From positions 123,673 to 187,672 of the forward strand of contig CALSPH010000001.1 in assembly GCA_943788195.1 (NCBI GenBank): a stretch of DNA of 64,000 nucleotides, read 5' to 3'. How positions within the stretch are numbered: position 1 is the stretch's first letter; the number at the start of each line of letters is the position of its first letter. A program made the position numbers and the translations under genes. The DNA is from an uncultured Bacteroidia bacterium (GTDB lineage Bacteria > Bacteroidota > Bacteroidia > NS11-12g > UBA955). This document shows positions 8,853-15,913 of the stretch, one piece after another. Below the pieces are notes generated by a model, which made no database searches, was not told the DNA's origin, and saw only the letters and a list, made by a program, of their open reading frames with translations.

Positions 8853-9287
8853 TTATTTTTTTCCAGTGTGGCCATAACCGCTAGCACCGCGTTCTGTTTC
8901 TTCTAAATGGTCTGTTTCGTCCCAGGCAATTTGCTCAAATTTTGCAATTACCATTTGTGCAATTCGATCGCCATTATTAATTACTAAGATTTCTTTGCCA
9001 TGATTGATTAACACTACTTTAATTTCCCCTCGATAGTCACTGTCTATCGTTCCTGGACTGTTTACAATACTAATCCCATGTTTCAGCGCCAAGCCAGATC
9101 GGGGGCGAATTTGCGCCTCGAAGCCTTGCGGCAATTCCAAATGCAATCCCGTAGAAATTAAATCTTGAGTGCCCGCTTTGAGAGAAATCGGCTCACTCAG
9201 GTGCGCATATAAATCCATTCCTGCGGATCCCCTTGTTTGATACTTAGGCAAGGGATTATTGGATGTGTTTTTAACCTTTACGTTCAT
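8853..9287 (-). CDS. dut: dUTP diphosphatase
   Basis: Hydrolyses dUTP to dUMP and PPi, keeping uracil out of DNA and supplying dTMP synthesis; a cytoplasmic homotrimer. All five family motifs are visible in order: [42 protein letters not shown] and [11 protein letters not shown]. The last differs slightly from the usual RGxxGFGSTG but keeps the Arg and Gly residues. The start at 9287 (MNVKVKNTS) gives a 144-residue protein of normal length; the ORF-track start adds 23 residues with no homologous function. It is first in the minus-strand run and has a candidate -7 box (TAAATTTG on the minus strand, 9302-9309) 14 nt upstream. Confidence 0.95.
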   Translation of the reverse strand: MNVKVKNTSNNPLPKYQTRGSAGMDLYAHLSEPISLKAGTQDLISTGLHLELPQGFEAQIRPRSGLALKHGISIVNSPGTIDSDYRGEIKVVLINHGKEILVINNGDRIAQMVIAKFEQIAWDETDHLEETERGASGYGHTGKK

Positions 9288-9347
9288 AGTATTTGTAAGG
9301 GCAAATTTAAGGGAATAGTAGAAGGGATATAGCGTTGGTTTGCAATT

Positions 9348-9380
9348 TTTGTACACAGAAAAGAGATTAGTGTATCTTTG
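9348..9380 (+). promoter_or_regulatory. Promoter of the small secreted protein gene
   Basis: A TTTG (9348-9351) and TATCTTTG (9373-9380) are separated by 21 bp, matching the Bacteroidota -33/-7 promoter pattern TTTG...TAnnTTTG. It predicts a transcript start near 9385 and a leader of about 55 nt before the ATG at 9441. Confidence 0.55.
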
Positions 9381-9440
9381 AATTTATAAATATCCCCATT
9401 TTTCCTTTGATGCCCTTAACTGATATATATATTTACTAAA

Positions 9441-9866
9441 ATGAAGCATTTATTATTACTCCTATTTCTGGCAGCATTCAGCGCTGCGAGCTATGCCCAA
9501 AAAAACGATTCTTTTTCAATTGTGGGTCAATGGCAAATTCAAGGTGACGAAGATGAAGGAAGTATGAGTCTAGACTCTTTGGGCTTCTTTTACTTCATTA
9601 CGGAAGAAATGACTATGGGCGGTGATTCTTTTATGATTGACGGCTCTTTGGCCACGATAAGCTATCAAGTGGTAGACAGCACCAGTCCAAAGCAAATTAT
9701 AGTTACGCTTATCAATTGGGACGAGAATGAAACCAAAATTATGCGTGGTATTTTTAAAGTAATTGATCAGAATACCATAAAAATGTATCTGAACACAGAG
9801 GATGAAACCCAACCTTCTAAATTTGACGAAGACGACTCCCCAATATTCATACGAATAACGAACTAA
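9441..9866 (+). CDS. Small secreted lipocalin-like protein of unknown function
   Basis: A clear signal peptide (LLLLLFLAAFSAASYAQ) precedes a 120-residue acidic, beta-strand-rich domain beginning SIVGQWQIQGDEDEG. The opening G-x-W and regular strand alternation resemble the lipocalin-like families of Bacteroidota, but no binding residue can be identified, so this is a fold-level guess. The gene is alone on the plus strand and its stop codon overlaps the stop of the convergent cytochrome gene by 3 bp, with no hairpin between them. Confidence 0.6.
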   Translation: MKHLLLLLFLAAFSAASYAQKNDSFSIVGQWQIQGDEDEGSMSLDSLGFFYFITEEMTMGGDSFMIDGSLATISYQVVDSTSPKQIIVTLINWDENETKIMRGIFKVIDQNTIKMYLNTEDETQPSKFDEDDSPIFIRITN

Positions 9867-10249
9867 TTATTAGGCGCTCCAGCGTTTTTCCAATCCTCAA
9901 AAGCTTTCAGTGTACAATCATCTAGCTTTGGAGAATTTTGTGGCATTGGGCTAACACCGCTTTCATGTCTCAGGCTTTGAATTAACTTCCCGTTCAATGC
10001 TGCATTTTGTATGTTCGTAAACCCCTCTAAATTAACCCCTCCTGAAGAAAACGAAGTGTTGTGACATGATCGACATTGCACATTAATAACAGGTAAAATT
10101 TCGGATGAAAAGGATCCCTGGACACTATCACAATTATTGCCGTTGTTGGCAGGGTACAGCTCTTCCTCAGTATCATAATAGCATGAAGGCAGCAAAAAAG
10201 TGATTACAAGCGATAAAGTTAGAATGAGTCTAGTCATTTGCTTTTCCAT
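9863..10249 (-). CDS. Single-haem cytochrome-c-domain lipoprotein
   Basis: A lipoprotein-type signal (TLSLVITFLLPSC) precedes one cytochrome-c-like module. The haem site is CRSCH (CxxCH), the likely axial Met is in SPMPQNS, and two further Cys (NCDSVQ, DDCTLK) bracket the module and could form a disulfide. The module is clearly paralogous to the C-terminal half of the next gene upstream: both share ILPxI..C..CH, GG(V/I)xL, L(R/K)HE.G, MP and DC....W. Starts at 10249 or 10237 are both possible; either overlaps the upstream gene's end slightly or is close to it. Expected to be an envelope electron carrier or redox sensor; the partner is unknown. Confidence 0.8.
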   Translation of the reverse strand: MEKQMTRLILTLSLVITFLLPSCYYDTEEELYPANNGNNCDSVQGSFSSEILPVINVQCRSCHNTSFSSGGVNLEGFTNIQNAALNGKLIQSLRHESGVSPMPQNSPKLDDCTLKAFEDWKNAGAPNN

Positions 10250-10898
10250 TATTAATCCATCTTTCAATTACAGTAATTTGGCAGTCTGGCAATTTTCCAG
10301 ATGGTGGCATGTTAGAGAATCCAACCTCATGCTTCAGGGCTCCCAATAAATTGCCACTATCTGCCTGAATTTTGATTTGAAAATAGTTCGTCAATGGGAT
10401 ACCGCCTGAAGGATTTGTTTTGCCATGACAACCCTGACAATTTTTTACTATAATTGGGAGAATATGAGCGTTAAACTTAAAACTATCGGTCTCACAGTCG
10501 TTGCATGCATTGGGCTTGGCCCCTTGCAAAATCCATTTAGCAATAATGCCCTTTTCCAAATCTGTCAAAGGTGCCCTGGGAGGGCGGGGCATTCGAATAT
10601 TGAGGTTAGACGAAGTAATTACTTGATAAATGTGGCTTTTTGCGGTATCCCCTGGTACGACATCACCAATGTTAATGATATCATTATAATTGGAAAGTGA
10701 AAGCGCACTATGGCATCCTGAATATGCACAGTTATTGATTAATATGGGCACCACGTCATTATAAAAATAACTTGAATCCGCATCACAGGGAGTCAATTTT
10801 ATCGTATTATCTTCCTCCACCGGCACAGGTTCCGGTTCGTGTTTACAGGCATAAACAAGCGTACCCACTAGCAATATTATGAGTAATTTATTCTTCAA
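10230..10898 (-). CDS. Two-module cytochrome-c-domain lipoprotein (CX4CH and CXXCH)
   Basis: A lipoprotein signal (ILLVGTLVYAC, Cys ~18) is followed by two haem-type modules. The first has NNCAYSGCHS, a four-residue spacer (CX4CH) instead of CXXCH, with a downstream RMPRPP as possible axial Met. The second has CQGCH and NMPPSGK. Cys pairs (CNDCETD, LPDCQI) recur as in the neighbouring single-module protein. Such domains resemble the planctomycete-type cytochrome c families found beside DUF5777 and YceI genes in Bacteroidota. Whether the CX4CH site carries covalent haem is not certain. It overlaps the DUF5777 gene by 11 bp, so the two are probably co-translated. Confidence 0.8.
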   Translation of the reverse strand: MKNKLLIILLVGTLVYACKHEPEPVPVEEDNTIKLTPCDADSSYFYNDVVPILINNCAYSGCHSALSLSNYNDIINIGDVVPGDTAKSHIYQVITSSNLNIRMPRPPRAPLTDLEKGIIAKWILQGAKPNACNDCETDSFKFNAHILPIIVKNCQGCHGKTNPSGGIPLTNYFQIKIQADSGNLLGALKHEVGFSNMPPSGKLPDCQITVIERWINNGKAND

Positions 10899-11829
10899 AA
10901 TCTGGAGATTTTAAGGTGAACACTCTACTAACATTAAACCCGAACATAAACTCTCCGTCTGCCCAACTTTGCGTGGTTTCAGTTATAAAACCTTTTTCAA
11001 TCATTGGGCTGCTATTGGTAAAATGTAATTGAAAAACATGCCCACCTGTTTCTATATCAAAACCGATGCTCAATGAATTTTTGTAGCGATCTAATAAACT
11101 CGATTTTTGCGCATAGAAGTATTCTACATTCAGGCTTGTTCTTTTTGTTAATTTTTTTCTAAGACCAAAACCCATTGCCAGTACATCATTATCCTCATCA
11201 AAGGTTGAAACTAAGTTTCTGTGAACTAGTGTAGGGGTTAATTGTACACTTAGACTATTGCTAAATTTACGTGCAAGTAAGAGTTGGTATGTGTAATTTA
11301 ATCTAGAAGTGAAATAGTTCTTGCGATTGGGATTAGCCCAACGTAATGTGTTCACACTAATAGTACTTACAACAGCTGCGGAAAGCCAATTTAGACCACT
11401 TTCACGTTGCCTTAAGAACTTGTACTTAATAAGTCCATCATAAGTTTTCTCATATGATGAACGGCCCACACCTATGGTTAAATCCTTGGTTAAACCATAC
11501 TCAAACCCAAACCGAGTGCTTGCTTGGTCTATACCAAACAGATTATATACTCCACCATTCACAGGACCAAATCGATGATTTATTCTAAAGTCCAAGACCC
11601 CATGATGTGTATTTTCAATACTATGTCCATTAATAATGCGTGTCGTTTTGAATGTTGCATTTACAATCGGTGCCTGCGCATTCGAATCTTCTTCCATTAG
11701 ATCATCAAGTAGGTCATCCTGTGCATATCCAATTGATGGAACAACCAAGAAACCTGTCACCAGGATTAATATGAACAGTTTATTTTTTATTGCAAACACC
11801 TTTAATTGTAACTTCAATTTTATCCGCAA
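10888..11829 (-). CDS. DUF5777 family outer-membrane beta-barrel protein
   Basis: A signal peptide (LFILILVTGFLVVPSIGYAQ) leads into an acidic linker and then ~270 residues of alternating amphipathic strands, ending with an aromatic residue pattern typical of outer-membrane barrels. The conserved family stretch GVLDFRINHRFG is present early. The ATG at 11829 overlaps the YceI gene by 50 bp; a GTG at 11799 in the same frame would give a shorter, more typical signal peptide. DUF5777 proteins have no proven function. Here the gene sits between YceI and two cytochrome-domain lipoproteins, so an envelope role linked to redox proteins is a reasonable inference. Confidence 0.85.
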   Translation of the reverse strand: MRIKLKLQLKVFAIKNKLFILILVTGFLVVPSIGYAQDDLLDDLMEEDSNAQAPIVNATFKTTRIINGHSIENTHHGVLDFRINHRFGPVNGGVYNLFGIDQASTRFGFEYGLTKDLTIGVGRSSYEKTYDGLIKYKFLRQRESGLNWLSAAVVSTISVNTLRWANPNRKNYFTSRLNYTYQLLLARKFSNSLSVQLTPTLVHRNLVSTFDEDNDVLAMGFGLRKKLTKRTSLNVEYFYAQKSSLLDRYKNSLSIGFDIETGGHVFQLHFTNSSPMIEKGFITETTQSWADGEFMFGFNVSRVFTLKSPDFEE

Positions 11830-12337
11830 TCTTTATTGCAACTACAGATGGTTTTTTTATATTAAAATCTTCTAATAGGACTTCAAATTTAGCATCTATG
11901 GTTGCCGTTGCACCAGCAATTTGCAATGTACCATACGTTGAAATATCTTTCGTAACACCGTGAATGGTTAATTTACCCTTTGTTTTCACTTTGTAAATAC
12001 TATCTTTTGCAAAATTAATTTTATTGATATCCAATATTTTTCCTTTGTAATTGGCATAGGGATAAATATCACTCTCCAGGTAATTTTCATTAAAATGCTC
12101 TTGCATCAATTTCTTCTTAAACAAAAAAGATTTAATGGTAACTTTAGCACTAATATCACCCGCATCTTGATCAAAAGCCAATACCACAGCATTGTTCACT
12201 GCTTTAATATCCTCTACTGTTGTATGACTAAAAAATGTAATTTTTGCTGTTGTGGTATACCATAATTGTCTCTTCACTCCACTTGTAAATGACATAAGCA
12301 TAAATACAATGCACAAGAATCTTACCCTAATCTTCAT
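11780..12337 (-). CDS. YceI-like periplasmic lipid-binding protein
   Basis: Predicted secreted protein with the YceI lipocalin-like beta-barrel, a family that binds isoprenoid-type lipids in a hydrophobic pocket. The N-terminal hydrophobic segment ends near FTSGV. The family order is visible: TAKITFFSHTTVEDIKAVN, then strands around DAGDISAKVTIKSF, the helix MQEHFNENYLESDIYP, and KGKLTIHGVTKDIS, followed by a terminal strand KIEVTIKGV. Length (185) is normal. It lies in an envelope cluster with an OB-fold lipoprotein upstream and DUF5777 plus cytochrome genes downstream; isoprenoid quinone handling would fit the cytochromes but is only an inference. Confidence 0.88.
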   Translation of the reverse strand: MKIRVRFLCIVFMLMSFTSGVKRQLWYTTTAKITFFSHTTVEDIKAVNNAVVLAFDQDAGDISAKVTIKSFLFKKKLMQEHFNENYLESDIYPYANYKGKILDINKINFAKDSIYKVKTKGKLTIHGVTKDISTYGTLQIAGATATIDAKFEVLLEDFNIKKPSVVAIKIADKIEVTIKGVCNKK

Positions 12338-12356
12338 TATTATTTTCCGTTGATTA

Positions 12357-12788
12357 CTATTGTATAATCAAACATTGTACCATGGTGATCGTTTTTAGAC
12401 CAATCATGTCTTCCTCCATATATCCTGTGCACTTACCTTTAATCACAACAATATCTCCAATTTTTGGTAATTTTTCCTTACTTAAAGCCGTTTTGTCAAA
12501 TATGCAATTCACTGTTTCATCCTCACCATTCCCTTTTATTTCTACCTTAAAACCATCCTCATCCATACTTTCAGATACCACCACTTCACCTTGAACAGTT
12601 ACAGCTTCATCTAGGTATTTCTTATCATATTCTGCATGATTTTTACCATAATTCACAATAAAGTCACTTGCCTGCATACACTCGATACTATCTTTTTTAA
12701 TTGTTTTTTCTGTATTGGTATTGGCTCCACAAGAAATCAAAAAAATACTTAAAAATATGCTCGTAACAGTTGTAATAAATCTATTCAT
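12357..12788 (-). CDS. OB-fold (tRNA_anti-like) lipoprotein
   Basis: Starting at the ATG 12788 gives a lipoprotein signal with lipobox FLISC (Cys ~20); the ORF-track start is 12 codons upstream. The ~110-residue mature domain has the OB-fold strand order seen in the tRNA_anti-like envelope family: VTVQGEVVVSESMDE, VNCIFDK, then IGDIVVIKGKCTGY and a closing strand. The name reflects fold only; no nucleic-acid role is implied for a lipoprotein. It heads the minus-strand cluster with YceI, DUF5777 and cytochrome genes, 19 bp before YceI. A -7-like box (TAGATTTG on the minus strand, 12822-12829) lies 33 nt upstream. Confidence 0.8.
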   Translation of the reverse strand: MNRFITTVTSIFLSIFLISCGANTNTEKTIKKDSIECMQASDFIVNYGKNHAEYDKKYLDEAVTVQGEVVVSESMDEDGFKVEIKGNGEDETVNCIFDKTALSKEKLPKIGDIVVIKGKCTGYMEEDMIGLKTITMVQCLIIQ

Positions 12789-12894
12789 TATGTGTGATTT
12801 TTGGTTAAAGGGCTTCGTCAACAAATCTACATAAAATTATTGACTGTAATGCTCTTTCTCTGCCTTAGAGAGTGCATAATGCTGTTGAAATGTT

Positions 12895-12927
12895 TTTGAT
12901 CTCAGGCATTATTATTCATTATTTTTG
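12895..12927 (+). promoter_or_regulatory. Candidate promoter of ftsX
   Basis: TTTG (12895-12898) and TATTTTTG (12920-12927) are spaced by 21 bp, the same spacing as the promoter at 9348. The predicted transcript start is only a few bases before the GTG start at 12936, so the message would be nearly leaderless. Confidence 0.4.
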
Positions 12928-12935
12928 CCAGCATA

Positions 12936-13796
12936 GTGTCCCGTAAATCGTCTCCATCAAATCTCATTTCGCTCATCCCAACTATTCTATCCATTAGTTC
13001 GGTGTTATTTATGGTGGGTTTACTTGCTTTGTTTCTTATGGCGTCAAAAAAACAAACGGATATAATCAAAGAAACGTTTGAAATAAATGTTGCCCTATCT
13101 GATTCGGCAACGCAAGAAGATGCTTTAAAACTAAAGTCACAATGGGAAAAGAGTGACTTTGTGAAAAATATTGTTTTTAAGGATAAAGACGTTGAAGCCA
13201 AAAAATTTGAAAATGAAATTGGCCAAGAGTTCTTGGCGGTAATTGACAACCCCTTGCCGCATATCCTAGTCTTGAGGTTACATGCCAATTTTTCAGATAA
13301 AATTAAATTGACTGACTTTGAAGCCCAATTGAAAGAAAGCGCATTGGTTTCCACAGTCGATTATCAAACCGGTCTTTTGGAAAACATTAATCGGAATGTT
13401 CGCAAACTTGCATTGATTCTTATCGCTATAACCATTTTATTTACTTTAATATCCATTGCCTTAATTAATAGCACCATTCGCCTTAGTCTATTTGCAAAGC
13501 GCTTTATCATCAAAAGCATGCAATATGTTGGAGCAACAGACTGGTTTATTATGCGTCCGTTCTTGCGGCAATTTTTCTTTTACGGATTCATCAGTTCAAT
13601 AATAGCCATTGGTGCGCTTGGTGCAATTGTTTACGGATTAAAGAAATACAGCATTAGTATTAGTGAATTAATAGAGATCAACTCCTTTTTAATAATCGCT
13701 GCTACACTCTTGGTCATTGGTTGTGTTTTGATTTGGTTTAGCACCGCATTTGCAGTTAAACGATACCTTAGATTGCAGAGCAACCAATTAAACTAG
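12936..13796 (+). CDS. ftsX: Cell-division permease FtsX
   Basis: Inner-membrane subunit of the FtsEX complex, which transmits ATP hydrolysis in the cytoplasm to periplasmic peptidoglycan hydrolase activators such as EnvC. Topology fits: one N-terminal TM segment (residues ~13-35), an extracytoplasmic domain (~36-150), then three TM segments with the FtsX motif IKSMQYVGATDWFIMRPFLRQ between the second and third. The start is GTG at 12936; the frame stays open 12 codons further up but without an ATG. ftsE is not adjacent, as is usual in Bacteroidota. It is followed by DUF3098 and uppP, a conserved phylum gene order. An EnvC-like gene at 4-5.4 kb is a plausible partner. Confidence 0.92.
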   Translation: MSRKSSPSNLISLIPTILSISSVLFMVGLLALFLMASKKQTDIIKETFEINVALSDSATQEDALKLKSQWEKSDFVKNIVFKDKDVEAKKFENEIGQEFLAVIDNPLPHILVLRLHANFSDKIKLTDFEAQLKESALVSTVDYQTGLLENINRNVRKLALILIAITILFTLISIALINSTIRLSLFAKRFIIKSMQYVGATDWFIMRPFLRQFFFYGFISSIIAIGALGAIVYGLKKYSISISELIEINSFLIIAATLLVIGCVLIWFSTAFAVKRYLRLQSNQLN

Positions 13797-13882
13797 GTTA
13801 GACCCTTGTCGATTAGTTTTGGACTAAATTTGGTGGCTGATGAGTATTTCATTAATTTTGAAGACTATTTATAACACAATAA

Positions 13883-14134
13883 ATGAGTTCAGAAAATCAA
13901 AAACAGGAAAAAGTATCTAAAGCGGTGAAACCCAAATTCATTTTTGGCAAACAAAACTATATTTTAATGATCGCTGCAGTGCTTATTATTGCTATCGGTT
14001 TCATTATGATGTCTGGAAACAAGGATATCTATAGCACCATGAAAATTACCATTGCTCCGATTATTGTGTTAATGGGTTTTGGGCTAGGCATTTTCGCTAT
14101 AATGAAAAAACCCACAGAGAATCTTGACGCCTAA
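13883..14134 (+). CDS. DUF3098 small membrane protein
   Basis: An 83-residue protein with two TM helices (LMIAAVLIIAIGFIMMS and IAPIIVLMGFGLGIFAIM) and a charged N-terminal tail; FGKQNYILM is typical of DUF3098. Function is unknown. It lies between ftsX and uppP, 3 bp before the latter, an arrangement conserved across Bacteroidota, which suggests a role in envelope biogenesis. Confidence 0.9.
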   Translation: MSSENQKQEKVSKAVKPKFIFGKQNYILMIAAVLIIAIGFIMMSGNKDIYSTMKITIAPIIVLMGFGLGIFAIMKKPTENLDA

Positions 14135-14137
14135 TTT

Positions 14138-14935
14138 ATGAGTGATTACCTAAGTGCCTTAATTCTCGGCATTGTAGAAGGCCTTACTGAATTTCTCCCG
14201 GTTTCATCCACTGGACATATGATTATTGCCTCTTCCTTAATGGGGATAGAGACGGATGAATTTATAAAACTTTTTACCGTCTGCATCCAACTGGGATGCA
14301 TTCTTTCTGTATTTGTTCTTTACTTCAAACGCTTTTTTCAATCAATTAATTTCTACTTAAAACTGTTTGTTGCATTTATTCCTGCGGTTATTGCTGGTCT
14401 ATTATTTAAATCGGTCATAGACGAAATGCTTGAGAGCCCATTAACCGTAGCCATTGGATTGGTGCTGGGTGGCATCATATTACTCTTTGTAGATCAATGG
14501 TTTAATAAACCCAAGTTTGAAAACAGCGACTCAATAACCAATAAACAAGCTTTCATCACTGGGTGTTTTCAGGTTCTTGCAATGATCCCAGGTGTATCTC
14601 GATCTGCAGCGACTATTGTTGGTGGGATGCAACAAGGTTTTACGCGTAGAGCTGCTGCAGAATTCAGCTTTTTCTTAGCCATGCCTACCATGCTTGGCGC
14701 AACCGTTAAAACACTGTATGATTACTATTCAGACCAAGGAGCCTTAAGCACGCATCAAATCAATTTACTCTTACTGGGTAACATCGTTGCGTTTGTGGTG
14801 GGCATTTTCGCAATGCGCTTCTTTGTCAATTTCTTAGCCAGGAAAGGGTTTCGCATATTTGGATGGTACCGCATTATTGTGGGCGGCATTATAATTTTAC
14901 TGATAGCCTCCGGTCATCAATTAGAGATTATCTAA
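14138..14935 (+). CDS. uppP: Undecaprenyl-diphosphate phosphatase
   Basis: Integral membrane enzyme that dephosphorylates undecaprenyl diphosphate, recycling the lipid carrier for peptidoglycan and other envelope glycans; it also confers bacitracin resistance. Both signature motifs are present: EGLTEFLPVSSTGHM (residues ~14-28), with catalytic Glu and Ser, and PGVSRSAATI (~152-161), with the conserved Arg. About seven to eight TM helices and a length of 265 residues are normal. It follows DUF3098 directly. The usual next gene in many relatives, truB, is replaced here by a convergent cysteine dioxygenase gene 8 bp away. Confidence 0.96.
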   Translation: MSDYLSALILGIVEGLTEFLPVSSTGHMIIASSLMGIETDEFIKLFTVCIQLGCILSVFVLYFKRFFQSINFYLKLFVAFIPAVIAGLLFKSVIDEMLESPLTVAIGLVLGGIILLFVDQWFNKPKFENSDSITNKQAFITGCFQVLAMIPGVSRSAATIVGGMQQGFTRRAAAEFSFFLAMPTMLGATVKTLYDYYSDQGALSTHQINLLLLGNIVAFVVGIFAMRFFVNFLARKGFRIFGWYRIIVGGIIILLIASGHQLEII

Positions 14936-14943
14936 GGGCCAAA

Positions 14944-15480
14944 TCAAAGCGTCCATTTGGTGTCATAGGACAATTCCTTTTTGACGTATTGTTGTTTTTT
15001 CACATCAAACACTTTGCAAGCATTAAACGGCTCAGCATAAAAATGAAGCGTAACCGCATTTTCATTCGATACATTTTTAATGGTATGATATCCCATGCTA
15101 TCATCAATATAACTTAAAGCGCCTGCTTGAACAATATCTTTAGTAGTGGCCAGAGGCACTTGATTCTCATTTGGCTCATAACGCTGCTCTTCAATTTCAC
15201 CATAAACCTGATAAACCCAGCATTTTTGTCCTTGATGATTATGTATGGGTGTGCCTTGGCCAGGTTTCCAACAGAGCACGATAATTTCTACTTCTTCATT
15301 TAGATAGATGCAATTACGGGTATAATTTTCCTCGCTCCAGCTTGAATAAGAATCAATATCGTCTTTTGACACAACCAATTGACTCAAAAGAAACTCAAGT
15401 GCAGGGTGGGTATTATCCTTAAGCAAGGAAATGAATTTTTTTAGGGAAATTGAGGGCTTAATCATGCTATTTTCCATCAT
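14944..15480 (-). CDS. Cysteine dioxygenase
   Basis: Non-haem iron enzyme oxidising L-cysteine to cysteine sulfinate. The cupin motif GTPIHNHQGQKCWVYQVYGE carries the HxH iron ligands and the Cys used for the Cys-Tyr crosslink in the family; the third His is in YHTIKN, and the partner Tyr lies in LHFYAEP. The ORF-track start is a TTG; two consecutive ATGs at 15480/15477 are more likely, giving ~179 residues. The gene is divergent from a frameshifted PLP decarboxylase whose family includes cysteine sulfinate decarboxylase, which would use this enzyme's product to make hypotaurine. Confidence 0.9.
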   Translation of the reverse strand: MMENSMIKPSISLKKFISLLKDNTHPALEFLLSQLVVSKDDIDSYSSWSEENYTRNCIYLNEEVEIIVLCWKPGQGTPIHNHQGQKCWVYQVYGEIEEQRYEPNENQVPLATTKDIVQAGALSYIDDSMGYHTIKNVSNENAVTLHFYAEPFNACKVFDVKKQQYVKKELSYDTKWTL

Positions 15481-15507
15481 TATTCTTTCATTTAGTGATT
15501 TTTTCAA

Positions 15508-15913
15508 TATAAATCATCCTTATATGCGCAAATGTAAATAATAAATTAGACTCAAACTATGCGTCATAAACTTCTAATCGCTGATTATAGACAGAATTGA
15601 GCCAATAAATAAACCGGTTTAATTTCATGCATTTAATAAGAATACATCCGATTATTATGCTTTATTCCTGTGGCAAACAACCTAAAAAGGCTTGGTTTTC
15701 AATCCTTTATTTACGCGACTCTGCATTCTAAATTGGATATAAATCGCACATAGCATACTAGAATTTGAAAATATCCAGTCTGGACTCTATAAATTGAATA
15801 ATTATAGGTAGCTTTGAACCATCAGATAATTTCTCAATTATTGCCTTTTTTTATCGATTTTAAGTAAAAAAGAGCTTTTTTTTAGGCGATTTTTACCGTT
15901 TTAGACCGAAATA
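15508..15913. other. 400-bp divergent intergenic region
   Basis: AT-rich spacer between the cysteine dioxygenase and decarboxylase genes with no coding frame that I would support. On the minus strand CAAATGTA (15529-15536; TACATTTG when read on that strand) with a CAAA at 15553-15556 gives a TTTG-N16-TACATTTG candidate promoter for the dioxygenase. A TAGCTTTG (15809-15816) faces the decarboxylase but has no well-spaced -33 element. Nothing else recognisable. Confidence 0.4.
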
